NCBI GenBank assembly: GCA_902494715.1
Contig: CABUUJ010000041.1
Location: 1-19,621 of the forward strand
DNA length: 19,621 bases
Source of the DNA: an uncultured Collinsella sp.
GTDB taxonomy: Bacteria > Actinomycetota > Coriobacteriia > Coriobacteriales > Coriobacteriaceae
Direction of reading: 5' to 3'
In this document: piece after piece, positions 1 through 6,591 of the stretch
Position numbering within the stretch: the first letter of the stretch is position 1
Layout of the letters: each line of letters opens with the position of its first letter
Made by a program: the position numbers and the translations under genes
The notes under the pieces: model-generated
Told to the model about the DNA's origin: nothing
The model's database searches: none
Seen by the model: only the letters and a program-made list of their open reading frames with translations

Positions 1-379
1 CGTTGGGGTTGGTCAGACCGGTGCGGGCCTCGTTGATGAGGGCCGCGAGCTCGGCGCCCTTGACGGGGACGGGGCTCATGGCAAGCGTGAGCGCCAGCGG
101 AATGTTGAAACCGCTGACAACCGTGAACTTCGTGCCGTTCTTGGAAAGCTCGACCATGCTGTTGTTGACCGAGCTGCCGAGCATATCGGTCAGCACATAG
201 ACGGTGTCGTCCGCGTTGAACGTGGCGATCATGGCGTCCACCTTATTGGTGATGGGCTCCTTGTCGTCACGAGCAAGCGACACGACGTGGACGTTCGACA
301 CGTCGCCGAGAACCATCTCGAGCGTGTCTTTGGCGCCTGCGGCCAGGCCGCCATGAGATGCGAGAATGATCTGATTCAT
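1..379 (-). CDS. PTS EIIA component, mannose/fructose family (C-terminus beyond window)
   Basis: Cytoplasmic phosphocarrier that passes phosphate from HPr to the EIIB of a mannose-family sugar permease. The visible 126 residues start MNQIILASHGGLAAG: a beta strand followed by SHGG, with His9 at the place of the phosphorylated histidine of EIIA-Man. A later segment, TDMLGSSVNN (about residues 65-74), is the usual second signature of the fold. The start ATG at 379 is preceded by a strong GGAGGAGG ribosome site 5 nt away. The gene runs off the left edge; only the end of the domain (or a fused EIIB) is missing, and EIIB, EIIC and EIID genes are expected there. It has its own promoter region (380-500) rather than a close join to the transporter gene upstream. 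Family assignment is firm; the sugar is not determined by sequence, though the nearby FrlB-like gene suggests a glycated amino acid. Confidence 0.9.
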   Translation of the reverse strand, partial: MNQIILASHGGLAAGAKDTLEMVLGDVSNVHVVSLARDDKEPITNKVDAMIATFNADDTVYVLTDMLGSSVNNSMVELSKNGTKFTVVSGFNIPLALTLAMSPVPVKGAELAALINEARTGLTNPN

Positions 380-399
380 CTTGCCTCCTCCTTTTCGTT

Positions 400-484
400 A
401 TGGTCATTATAACGTCTTATACGTTGCTTATATTGCTAATTAGTATAAAGACCGTTCGCGGGTGAAAATCGACCGTTGACGGGT
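400..484 (-). promoter_or_regulatory. Putative promoter and operator region of the PTS EIIA gene
   Basis: On the minus strand a TATAAT hexamer (406-411) sits about 27 nt before the EIIA start codon, without a good -35 box at the usual distance. This fits an activator-dependent promoter. Upstream lie two imperfect direct repeats, ACCGTTCGCGGGT (451-463) and ACCGTTGACGGGT (472-484), offset by exactly 21 bp, about two DNA turns. A short inverted repeat GTTAT-N7-ATAAC (397-413) overlaps the -10 box. The repeats are seen directly; their role as regulator sites is inference. Confidence 0.5.
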
Positions 485-527
485 TTAACGCAATCGAAAC
501 GTTGGTGCAGGGTAGGTCGGCGCTGTC

Positions 528-557
528 TTGGCGACGCCCGGTCAGACGCCTCGCCAA
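528..557 (-). terminator. Hairpin after the EamA gene, no T-tract
   Basis: TTGGCGA (528-534) and TCGCCAA (551-557) form a 7-bp inverted repeat with a 16-nt GC-rich loop just beyond the transporter stop codon. No run of T follows on the minus strand, so it is at best a weak or Rho-assisted terminator, or a 3'-end stabilising hairpin. Confidence 0.3.
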
Positions 558-561
558 TCCC

Positions 562-1644
562 CTATCGCACGAAGTACCAGGGGCTTTCCTGCACGGTGGG
601 CTCCAGCGCGATGCCAGTGCGTTCCTTAAACAGATCCATGTCCTGCGATTTCTCCGTCCACCACGCGTTGGGCTTAAAGGTCATGCTCTCAACGACATGA
701 CCGACAAACACGCTGTTGCGCAGCTTGGAGAAGTCGGTGTTCATGATCAGGATGGACGCGAGCACCAGCACAATGCCCAGAACCTTGATCGCGCCGGCGG
801 GCTCGGCATAGACACCAATGCCCACCAGTACGGTGACGACCGTCTCGAAAGACATTACGACGGGAACTTTCGATGTCTCGAGCCCCATGGACAGACCCTG
901 CATATATAAGATGTAAGCCACGGCTGTGGGGATGAGTCCAAAGCCAAGGAACAACAGCAGCAGCTGTGGCGACATTGCCGCGGCGACATCCGGCCACGGA
1001 GCCGCGATAGCTGCCATAACCGCACCGCCAAAAACAAAGCCCCAAAACGTGACAGCCAGCGGGTGGACCGTCTTGGTTGCTATCCGGCTAAACACCGCGA
1101 GCGACGCACCACAAAAGCCCGCAATCACGCCCGACGTGACGCCCCAAACCGAAAAATGAAAACCGGAAAGGTCGCCATTGGTCACTGCAAGCACGCAGCC
1201 AACGATGTTGAAGACAATGGCAACGAGCTTGTTGGGGGTCACGTCCTCGCGATAAAGCACGCGACCGAGCACGACGCCAAACACCGGCGAGGTATAGAGC
1301 AGCACCGAGGCCGTGGACATGCCGACCTCGCCCATGCACTCGTAATAGCAGGTGTTGGCGGCGGCCAGACCAACGATACCGACAAGTGCGCAGGGAACAA
1401 GCTCTTTAGGGCTTGCCTTGAACAGGGCCAGCGGACCCTGAACCACGGTAGACCCCTCACCCGGACGGCAGCCCATAAACATCAGGACCGGCGCCAAGAT
1501 AAGCGCTCCGACCAACAAGCGAAAGGCAGCCATGCTCTGGGACGAAACGCCCATGGCCGAGATGCCGTTTACAAAGATTCCGATGCTGCCCCACATAAGC
1601 GCGGCGACCAGCACCAGCGCATAGCCCAGATTGCTTTTCTTCAA
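562..1644 (-). CDS. EamA/DMT-superfamily membrane transporter
   Basis: Inner-membrane carrier of the drug/metabolite transporter superfamily, a family that mostly exports amino acids and other small metabolites. The sequence shows about ten hydrophobic segments arranged as two EamA repeats, with family-typical stretches such as ALMWGSIGIFVNG near the N-terminus and a second-repeat GLETSKVPVVMSFETVVTVLVG. I place the start at TTG 1644 (protein 360 aa, MKKSNLGYAL), because a GAGGAGG ribosome site lies 5 nt before it; a GTG at 1680 would add 12 residues but lacks a ribosome site. After the last membrane segment there is an unusual hydrophilic tail of about 50 residues, from NTDFSKLRNS to the end PWYFVR, longer than in most ~300-aa family members. 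Substrate unknown. Its position between a SIS deglycase-like gene and a PTS gene would fit export of an amino acid released from a glycated substrate, which is inference only. Confidence 0.85.
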   Translation of the reverse strand: MKKSNLGYALVLVAALMWGSIGIFVNGISAMGVSSQSMAAFRLLVGALILAPVLMFMGCRPGEGSTVVQGPLALFKASPKELVPCALVGIVGLAAANTCYYECMGEVGMSTASVLLYTSPVFGVVLGRVLYREDVTPNKLVAIVFNIVGCVLAVTNGDLSGFHFSVWGVTSGVIAGFCGASLAVFSRIATKTVHPLAVTFWGFVFGGAVMAAIAAPWPDVAAAMSPQLLLLFLGFGLIPTAVAYILYMQGLSMGLETSKVPVVMSFETVVTVLVGIGVYAEPAGAIKVLGIVLVLASILIMNTDFSKLRNSVFVGHVVESMTFKPNAWWTEKSQDMDLFKERTGIALEPTVQESPWYFVR

Positions 1645-1681
1645 CGCAGCCTCCTCGGTATTGTTTCCAATATGTTTCACA

Positions 1682-1708
1682 CTACGTTATAGTCGTTATA
1701 TACATTTT
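1682..1708 (-). promoter_or_regulatory. Possible promoter region of the EamA gene
   Basis: An AT-rich stretch 40-65 nt upstream of the transporter start contains two CGTTATA copies on the plus strand (1683-1689 and 1692-1698, 9 bp apart), giving TATAAC hexamers on the minus strand as possible -10 boxes. ATACATTTT (1700-1708) differs by one base from the ATACATGTT boxes in front of the GntR/SIS genes. Weak, short-motif evidence. Confidence 0.3.
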
Positions 1709-1750
1709 TCAAGACACAAATCGGCGAACGAGGAAATGATTCCCAGGAGT

Positions 1751-1790
1751 GTCCCCAAGTGCCGGCACAAAAGGAACGTCCCCAAGTGCC
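1751..1790. repeat. Intergenic repeat: two copies of GTCCCCAAGTGCC
   Basis: GTCCCCAAGTGCC occurs at 1751-1763 and 1778-1790, a 27-bp period, with the perfect palindrome GTGCCGGCAC (1759-1768) overlapping the first copy. This is the style of the short GTCCCC/GTGCC intergenic repeats that I associate with coriobacterial genomes; that comparison is from memory and not tested. The rest of the ~330-bp gap between the SIS and EamA genes holds a terminator (1855-1891), a second hairpin (1941-1964) and no credible gene. Confidence 0.5.
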
Positions 1791-1854
1791 AACCACGGCA
1801 ACGCCGACGTTTTGGCAATGTCAGCGAGCGCCCGTCATTTGAGCCAAGGTGCCG

Positions 1855-1891
1855 TGAAATGAAAAGGCGCTGACCTTCTGGTCGCGCCTTT
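1855..1891 (-). terminator. Rho-independent terminator after the SIS gene
   Basis: Arms AAAGGCGC (1863-1870) plus GACC (1872-1875) pair with GGTC (1880-1883) plus GCGCCTTT (1884-1891): a 12-bp stem with a single bulged base and a 4-nt loop. On the minus strand the stem is followed by a T-rich tail (TTTTCATTTC). It lies about 85 nt after the SIS stop codon, on the right strand to end that transcript. Confidence 0.7.
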
Positions 1892-1940
1892 GAAATTGAA
1901 CGGCAGATTGGCCAAATGCCGGGTGCGCAGCGTCGGCCGG

Positions 1941-1964
1941 TCCGCCGTTCGGTAGAACGGCGGA
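1941..1964. repeat. Perfect 10-bp hairpin next to the SIS stop codon
   Basis: TCCGCCGTTC (1941-1950) and GAACGGCGGA (1955-1964) form a perfect 10-bp stem with a GGTA loop, 12 nt beyond the SIS stop. There is no T-tract on either strand, so it is more likely a 3'-end stabilising hairpin ahead of the proper terminator at 1855-1891. Confidence 0.5.
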
Positions 1965-1975
1965 ACCAATATCCC

Positions 1976-2968
1976 CTAGTAATCCAGCTTCCACATGTAG
2001 CGGCGCGTCATGTAGTCCTTGTGGGTGACGGCAGAAAGCGCACGCATGTACACGTTGTTGAGGATCGGCGCAAAGATCAGGTGGTTGAAGTACTCGCTCA
2101 CGCTGTCCTTGATGTCGTTGAGGCCGAGCTCCTTGGCGTCGAGCTGATAGACGCGCTCGCCACCGTACTGGTTGACGAAGCGGATGCCGCGCTCGTCGTT
2201 GCAGCGGCTACGGCCGACGCTGATGAGCTGGAACAGCGAGGTGCGCTTGTCCAGGATCTCGAAAGGACCGTGGAAGAAGTCACAGGTGTTGATGGTGCAG
2301 GAGTCGATTTGCAGCATCTCCTGCACATTGCAGATGCTAAAAACGTAAGCGGCACCAAAGAGCGGACCCTGAGCCATCACGTTGATGCAGGGCTTGTCGG
2401 CGTTCTGCTCGGCCCACTTGGCAGCGAGCGGACGAGTGTACTCGACGGCCTTGCGATAGATGGGGTCGACCAAGTCGAAGGCGGCCATGGCGGTCTCGTA
2501 CTCGGCATAGCCCTCGGTCTGCTGCGTAAGCTCCATGGCGATCATGGTCACGACGGCGGAGTTGGTACGGCCCATGCAGGACTCGTCGACGGCCAGGCTG
2601 TCGTACTGGATCTTGTAGTCGCAGACCTCGGTGAGGCCGGACTCGTCGACATAGATGGCGATGGTGCTGGCGCCGTGGTCCTTGGCGACCTGGGCGGCGA
2701 CGATGGTCTCCTTGGTGCCGCGCATGGACACGACGACGGCCAGGGTGTTCTCGTTGACGTAGGCAGGGGTTGCGTGCACGAACTCGTTGCTGGTGTAGCT
2801 GGAGCTCACGACCTGTGTGGCCTCGTGCTCCATAAAGTACTGGGCAGGATAGTTGCCGCCGTTGGATCCGCCGGCGCCAATCCACACAACGCGCTTGATG
2901 CCGCCCTTGTCTGCCTTGTCAGCCAAAACCTGGGAGACGACGTCCTTAACCTGTTCCTGAGTAGTCAT
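1976..2968 (-). CDS. Two-lobed SIS-domain sugar isomerase/deglycase, FrlB-like
   Basis: 330-aa cytoplasmic protein with two SIS lobes (about residues 24-150 and 190-315). The first begins with a phosphosugar-binding stretch, VVWIGAGGSNGGNY, and contains VSMRGTKET, the usual serine/threonine-rich phosphate loop region. The second holds FFHGPFEI (231-238), matching the catalytic glutamate motif (HGPLEI) of FrlB, and the C-terminus TRRYMWKLDY resembles the RRYYGGLVEY end of E. coli FrlB. FrlB splits fructoselysine 6-phosphate into glucose 6-phosphate and lysine; related enzymes act on glucoselysine or other aminated sugars. Glucosamine synthase-type isomerases lack this C-terminal pattern. The start ATG 2968 has an AAAGG site 10 nt upstream. 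It is divergent from the GntR regulator with a shared operator array. Family firm; exact substrate uncertain. Confidence 0.85.
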   Translation of the reverse strand: MTTQEQVKDVVSQVLADKADKGGIKRVVWIGAGGSNGGNYPAQYFMEHEATQVVSSSYTSNEFVHATPAYVNENTLAVVVSMRGTKETIVAAQVAKDHGASTIAIYVDESGLTEVCDYKIQYDSLAVDESCMGRTNSAVVTMIAMELTQQTEGYAEYETAMAAFDLVDPIYRKAVEYTRPLAAKWAEQNADKPCINVMAQGPLFGAAYVFSICNVQEMLQIDSCTINTCDFFHGPFEILDKRTSLFQLISVGRSRCNDERGIRFVNQYGGERVYQLDAKELGLNDIKDSVSEYFNHLIFAPILNNVYMRALSAVTHKDYMTRRYMWKLDY

Positions 2969-3009
2969 CGTGCATCAGCCTTTCTTCTCGTATGATGCTC
3001 ATCACAGGC

Positions 3010-3168
3010 ATACAAGTTACATACATGTTTTGGCTATGTCGACTAGTTGTATGCTATATTTATCTTAGAAATTTTGCTGATGCGATTTTTGATAATTTGC
3101 TACCAGCGGTTTTGTTGTTGTATTGAATACATGTTTGATTAGATTCGCATACAGGTTAGATACAGGTT
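3010..3168. promoter_or_regulatory. Five phased ATACANGTT boxes between SIS and GntR genes
   Basis: Five copies of ATACA(A/T/G)GTT, all in the same orientation, lie at 3010-3018, 3021-3029, 3127-3135, 3149-3157 and 3160-3168. Starts within each group are 11 or 22 bp apart, that is, on the same face of the helix. A partial opposite copy lies at 3046-3052. The first pair sits close upstream of the SIS start; the second group overlaps the likely promoter and reaches the ribosome site of the GntR gene, whose ATG is at 3175. Binding by the adjacent GntR-type regulator, with autorepression, is the simplest reading but is inference. Confidence 0.65.
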
Positions 3169-3174
3169 GATCGC

Positions 3175-3897
3175 ATGAACGCTTCGTCTAAAAAGAAACT
3201 GGCCCAATACGAGCGCTTGGCGGGCATGCTGCGCGACCGCATCGCCTCCGGCGCCTACGCACGCGGAGACAAGCTGCCGTCCGAGATGGAACTCATGGAC
3301 GAATCGGGGCTGTCGCGCAGCACCGTACGCCATGCCCTTAAGGTGCTCGTTGATGAGGGTCTGGTTCGAACCGAGCGCGGGCGCGGCGCCTTTGTGGCCG
3401 ACACGCCGGCGCTCCACGAGAACAACCTGGTGTTTTCGAGCTATACGGCGCAGGTCCAGGGTCAGGGCATGAAGCCCACCACGCGCACGGTGGACTCGGG
3501 CTTTACCAAGGCGGGCGGCAGCATAGCCAAGTTCTTTGATGCCGCCGTGGGCAGCAAGCTCGTCAAACTTGTCCGTCTGCGTTATCTGGACGATGCGCCG
3601 CTGTGCCTGGAGACCACCTATCTACCACCGAGCTTTGAAGCACTCATCGACCGCGATATCAACGGTTCGCTCTACGCCACGCTGCGCCAGGAATTCCATC
3701 GCGCGCCGGCACAGGGACATAAGACCTTTGAGGTGTGCTATGCCTCGCAAAACGAGGCGTTTTTGCTCAACGTTGAGCGTGGGCAGGCGCTGATCCTGAT
3801 CACCGACTACGTCTACGACACCGACGGCCGCCCGCTCCATGTCTCCAAGCGCATCCAGCGCACCGACCGCGCCAAATACACCGAGCCCATCGGCTAA
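3175..3897 (+). CDS. GntR/HutC-family transcriptional regulator (UTRA domain)
   Basis: 240-aa DNA-binding regulator. Residues 10-76 form the GntR winged helix: the GDKLPSEMELMDESGLSRSTVRHALKVLV pattern is split here into GDKLPSEMEL (31-40) and LSRSTVRHALK (46-56), followed by the wing TERGRGAFVA. From about residue 90 to the end is a UTRA effector domain, which in this subfamily binds sugar phosphates or related ligands. Spacing is consistent with family length of ~240 aa. It is the only clear plus-strand gene here, divergent from the FrlB-like SIS gene, so by analogy with FrlR-type regulators it probably controls that gene and itself. The ribosome site is weak (AGG 8 nt before ATG) and lies inside the last ATACAGGTT box, so repressor binding could also affect transcription right at the start. 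The ligand cannot be told from sequence. Confidence 0.9.
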   Translation: MNASSKKKLAQYERLAGMLRDRIASGAYARGDKLPSEMELMDESGLSRSTVRHALKVLVDEGLVRTERGRGAFVADTPALHENNLVFSSYTAQVQGQGMKPTTRTVDSGFTKAGGSIAKFFDAAVGSKLVKLVRLRYLDDAPLCLETTYLPPSFEALIDRDINGSLYATLRQEFHRAPAQGHKTFEVCYASQNEAFLLNVERGQALILITDYVYDTDGRPLHVSKRIQRTDRAKYTEPIG

Positions 3898-3903
3898 CCT
3901 GCC

Positions 3904-3944
3904 AAAACCACCACAAAGGGGACAGGCACCTTCGTGGTGGTTTT
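3904..3944. terminator. Bidirectional terminator between convergent GntR and GNAT genes
   Basis: AAAACCACCAC (3904-3914) and GTGGTGGTTTT (3934-3944) are perfect 11-bp inverted arms, giving a T-run on either strand. Inside, AAGG and CCTT allow further pairing around GGGGACAGGCACC, a core resembling dispersed intergenic repeats. The right arm overlaps the first bases of the GNAT stop codon (3943-3945), so one hairpin ends both genes. Confidence 0.8.
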
Positions 3945-4524
3945 AGGCGAGGAGGTCGGGGAACCAGGTTGGCTTGGGTTGGTTGGGCGTGCGCTCGGCT
4001 AGGACCAGCTCCATCCAGCACATGTCGTACCAGCGGCCGAACTTTTGGGCGCAGCGGTCAAAGGCGCCCACCAGGCGGTAGCCCATATGGGCATGGAAAT
4101 CCTGACTGTTGTGCGTTAGATACTCGTCGTCCTTGTCGTGCGGCACGGCAATGAGCGCGCACATGTTGGTGATGCCCATCGCGATCAGGCATTGCTTGAG
4201 CGCATCGTGCAGTTTGCGGCCCAGCCCGCCGTGGCGCACGTCGCGCGCCAGGTAGATCGATGTCTCGACCGACCAGTCGTATGCCTCGCGGCTGTTGAGC
4301 GGACTCACATAGGCATAACCTACCGGACGCCCGTCCAGCTCCATCACCAGATACGGATAGCGCTCGAGCGTGCGCTCGATGCGCCCGGCGAACTCCTCAA
4401 CGCTCGGCACCTCATATTCGCAGGTAATCGCCGTCTGGCGCACATACGGCTCATAGATGGCAAGCAACGCCGGCGCGTCTTCGGGCGTCGCCAGGCGAAT
4501 CGTCGGCTCGGACATCTCGGTCAT
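3943..4524 (-). CDS. GNAT N-acetyltransferase, phosphinothricin-acetyltransferase-like
   Basis: 193-aa cytoplasmic enzyme that transfers acetyl from acetyl-CoA to an amino group. The N-terminal pattern IRLATPEDAPALLAIYEPYV, the central VGYAYVSPLNSREAYDWSVE (68-87) and the HMGYR motif (146-150) are those of the PAT/Bar-like subfamily, whose members act on phosphinothricin, methionine sulfoximine or related amino acids. RHGGLGRKL (97-105) is the R-x-x-G-x-G pyrophosphate loop that holds CoA. Start chosen at ATG 4524 because GAGAAGG lies 5 nt before it; the frame is open 17 codons further but that stretch is a hairpin. It follows the threonine-aldolase gene across that hairpin and has no obvious promoter of its own. 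The true substrate is unknown; housekeeping amino-acid or detoxification use is as likely as herbicide-type resistance. Confidence 0.85.
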   Translation of the reverse strand: MTEMSEPTIRLATPEDAPALLAIYEPYVRQTAITCEYEVPSVEEFAGRIERTLERYPYLVMELDGRPVGYAYVSPLNSREAYDWSVETSIYLARDVRHGGLGRKLHDALKQCLIAMGITNMCALIAVPHDKDDEYLTHNSQDFHAHMGYRLVGAFDRCAQKFGRWYDMCWMELVLAERTPNQPKPTWFPDLLA

Positions 4525-4539
4525 ACAACCCTTCTCCCC

Positions 4540-4582
4540 AAAAGCAAAGGCCACCCTGCGCCAAACCCAACGCAAGGCGGCC
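4540..4582 (-). terminator. Terminator or attenuator between aldolase and GNAT genes
   Basis: As RNA on the minus strand, positions 4582-4571 (GGCCGCCUUGCG) pair with 4560-4549 (CGCAGGGUGGCC) over 12 bp, including two G-U pairs, around a 10-nt loop. A T-rich tail (TTTGCTTTT, 4548-4540) follows. It ends 15 nt before the GNAT start codon, so it either ends the aldolase transcript or sets a lower GNAT level by partial readthrough. Confidence 0.6.
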
Positions 4583-4600
4583 CCTCGTCATTACATCAGG

Positions 4601-5626
4601 CTACAGGACAGCCGCCAACGCGTCGATGTCCTCCTGCGTCGTGGCCCAGCTGGTGCAAAAGCGCACCACCGTGTGGGTCTCGTCGTACTTTTCCCAGTAC
4701 TCGATCGAGGCATGCTCGCGAATGCGGGCCATGTCCTCGTTGGGCAGAATCACAAACTGCTGGTTTGTGGGCGTCTCCAAGAAGAACTGGTAGCCGCGCT
4801 CGTGCAGCACACGACGCAGCGCCTGCGCGGTTTCGATCGCCTGACGGCCAATCTCAAAATACAGGCCATCGGTAAAGAGTGCCTCAAACTGGACGCCCGT
4901 CAGGCGGCCCTTGGCCAGCAGCGCGCCATGCTGCTTAATACGCGGAATGGGGTGCGCCGGGGCGTGCATGCCGCAAAACACCACGGCCTCGCCGCACAGC
5001 GCGCCGCACTTGGTGCCACCGATGTAGAACACGTCGCACAGCTGCGCCAGCTCGGGCAGGGTAATGTCGCACTCATCGGACGCCAGCGCATAGGCCAGAC
5101 GAGCACCGTCCACAAACAGCGGAATCTCGCGCTTCTGGCACACCGCATGAATCGCCGCGAGCTCGGCCTTGGAATACAGCGTGCCGTACTCAGTCGATAG
5201 GCTCACGTACACGGCGCCCGGGAACACCGTGTGCTCGTAGCTCTCGTTTTCGTAGAACACCTGGATATAGTTCTCGAGGTCCTCGGCGTGCATCTTGCCC
5301 TCGTAGCCAGGGATGGTGAGCACCTTGTGGCCGCCAAACTCGATGGCACCCGCCTCGTGGCAGGCGACGTGGCCAGTCTCGGCAGCAACGACGCCCTCGT
5401 AGGGCGCAAGCAGCATGTCAATCACCGTCGCGTTGGCCTGCGTGCCGCCCACCAGAAAAAACACGTCGGCATCGGGGGCCTGGCAGGCCTCGCGGATAAG
5501 CTGCTTGGCGCGCTCGGTATGCGCATCGGTACCGTAGCCGGGCTGCGGCTCCATGTTGGTATCGACGAGCGCCTGCAGCACCGCCGGGTGTGCGCCGTGG
5601 GAATAATCGTTGTTGAACGCGAGCAT
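4601..5626 (-). CDS. ltaE: Threonine-aldolase-type PLP enzyme (low-specificity L-threonine aldolase)
   Basis: 341-aa fold-type I PLP enzyme, expected to cleave L-threonine or L-allo-threonine to glycine and acetaldehyde in the cytosol. Features seen: MLAFNNDYSHGAHPAVLQAL at the N-terminus, the cofactor phosphate loop GGTQANATV (60-68), TGHVACHEAGA (84-94) with the ring-stacking histidine, VDGARLAYAL (172-181) with the aspartate that binds the PLP nitrogen, and IGGTKCGAL (202-210) with Lys206 as the Schiff-base lysine. Length matches the family. The ATG at 5626 has a GAGAGGA site 6 nt upstream. Only 45 nt separate it from the PAP2 gene upstream, so they probably share a transcript; a hairpin closes the gene downstream. 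Some members of this branch act on other beta-hydroxy amino acids, so exact stereospecificity is open. Confidence 0.85.
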   Translation of the reverse strand: MLAFNNDYSHGAHPAVLQALVDTNMEPQPGYGTDAHTERAKQLIREACQAPDADVFFLVGGTQANATVIDMLLAPYEGVVAAETGHVACHEAGAIEFGGHKVLTIPGYEGKMHAEDLENYIQVFYENESYEHTVFPGAVYVSLSTEYGTLYSKAELAAIHAVCQKREIPLFVDGARLAYALASDECDITLPELAQLCDVFYIGGTKCGALCGEAVVFCGMHAPAHPIPRIKQHGALLAKGRLTGVQFEALFTDGLYFEIGRQAIETAQALRRVLHERGYQFFLETPTNQQFVILPNEDMARIREHASIEYWEKYDETHTVVRFCTSWATTQEDIDALAAVL

Positions 5627-5671
5627 GGCAATCCTCTCTTACCGGGTATCGGCCAGATGATTCAAACGGAG

Positions 5672-6535
5672 CTATTGTACGCCGCTGGGATAGGCAATGC
5701 GCGCGGCAAGGCACTCAAGTGCCAGTACCAGAGCAAAACCGCAGCTCACGTCACTCAAAAAGTGCGCTCCGATCACGATGCGGCCAAACGCGACGAGCGC
5801 CGCGACCACAGCCGCCGTCCAAAAGACCACACGACGGCGCGACGGTTTTTCCTTAAAGGCTGCCGCGGGAAGCCCGGCGAGCATAAGGCCAATCGCCGCA
5901 TGCGCGGTGTGCCCGCTCGCGAACGACTTGAACCCGTCCTTGATCACGCCGGCGGCAATATAGGTCCACTTGTCGGGATTGCCGATTACCCACCACGGCT
6001 GAAAAATGAGCCCCGGCGTGACCTCGATCACGCGCATGCGCGGACGCGACCACAGCGGCTTGACGATCACGTTGAGGATAATGGCTTGAGCGACCCACAC
6101 GGCAAGCACCATCAACGCCCAACGCGTGAGCTCGTCGGGCTCGGTCGTGCGCGTGAGGCGATAGACGATGAGGTTGGCGGCGATGACCAGCGCAAACGTC
6201 AGCACCAACTGAGCCGCGATGAGTTTGCCGCCAACCTTCAGAGACGAAACGATCTCATAGCCGGCCAGGCCAACGTTGACGAGGATGCCGAGCACGGCGA
6301 GCCATTTGCTCCCCCTGGAGTCGGGACGCACCGCGCGCACGAGCATAACGCCCGCGATGCTCGCCGTCAGCTCGAACGGCAGCTCGCCGGCCGCCTCGAC
6401 AAAGCGACCGTACATGCTGCCGATGTTGAACAGCGCGCTCGAAATCTGATAGTCGAAGAAACTGCCCACGCCCAGACAAAGACACAGGACAACCGCGATC
6501 ATGGCGACATCTTTCTTATAGATGTATCCGAACAT
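5672..6535 (-). CDS. PAP2-family membrane phosphatase
   Basis: 287-aa integral membrane protein with six to eight hydrophobic segments. The type 2 phosphatidic acid phosphatase signature is present in three parts: K159-x6-R166 (KPLWSRPRM, where the usual final proline of the motif is methionine), SGH at 207-209 within FASGHTAHA, and R252-x5-H258-x3-D262 (GRIVIGAHFLSD). Such enzymes dephosphorylate lipid phosphates such as phosphatidate or undecaprenyl pyrophosphate on the outer face of the membrane. The N-terminal half, before residue 150, is a membrane region longer than in the minimal family. AAAGGA precedes ATG 6535 by 4-5 nt. It lies 56 nt after mfd without a terminator, so readthrough from mfd is likely. 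Role in cell-wall lipid recycling is possible but not shown. Confidence 0.85.
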   Translation of the reverse strand: MFGYIYKKDVAMIAVVLCLCLGVGSFFDYQISSALFNIGSMYGRFVEAAGELPFELTASIAGVMLVRAVRPDSRGSKWLAVLGILVNVGLAGYEIVSSLKVGGKLIAAQLVLTFALVIAANLIVYRLTRTTEPDELTRWALMVLAVWVAQAIILNVIVKPLWSRPRMRVIEVTPGLIFQPWWVIGNPDKWTYIAAGVIKDGFKSFASGHTAHAAIGLMLAGLPAAAFKEKPSRRRVVFWTAAVVAALVAFGRIVIGAHFLSDVSCGFALVLALECLAARIAYPSGVQ

Positions 6536-6591
6536 GCTTTCCTTTCGATGGAACCAGAGTGCCCAAATGGGGCGTTTGCAGCGTCGACCCG

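Noticed and set aside
1916..2995. 359-codon plus-strand open frame opposite the SIS gene
   Set aside because: Shadow frame of a motif-bearing SIS protein; no start signals.
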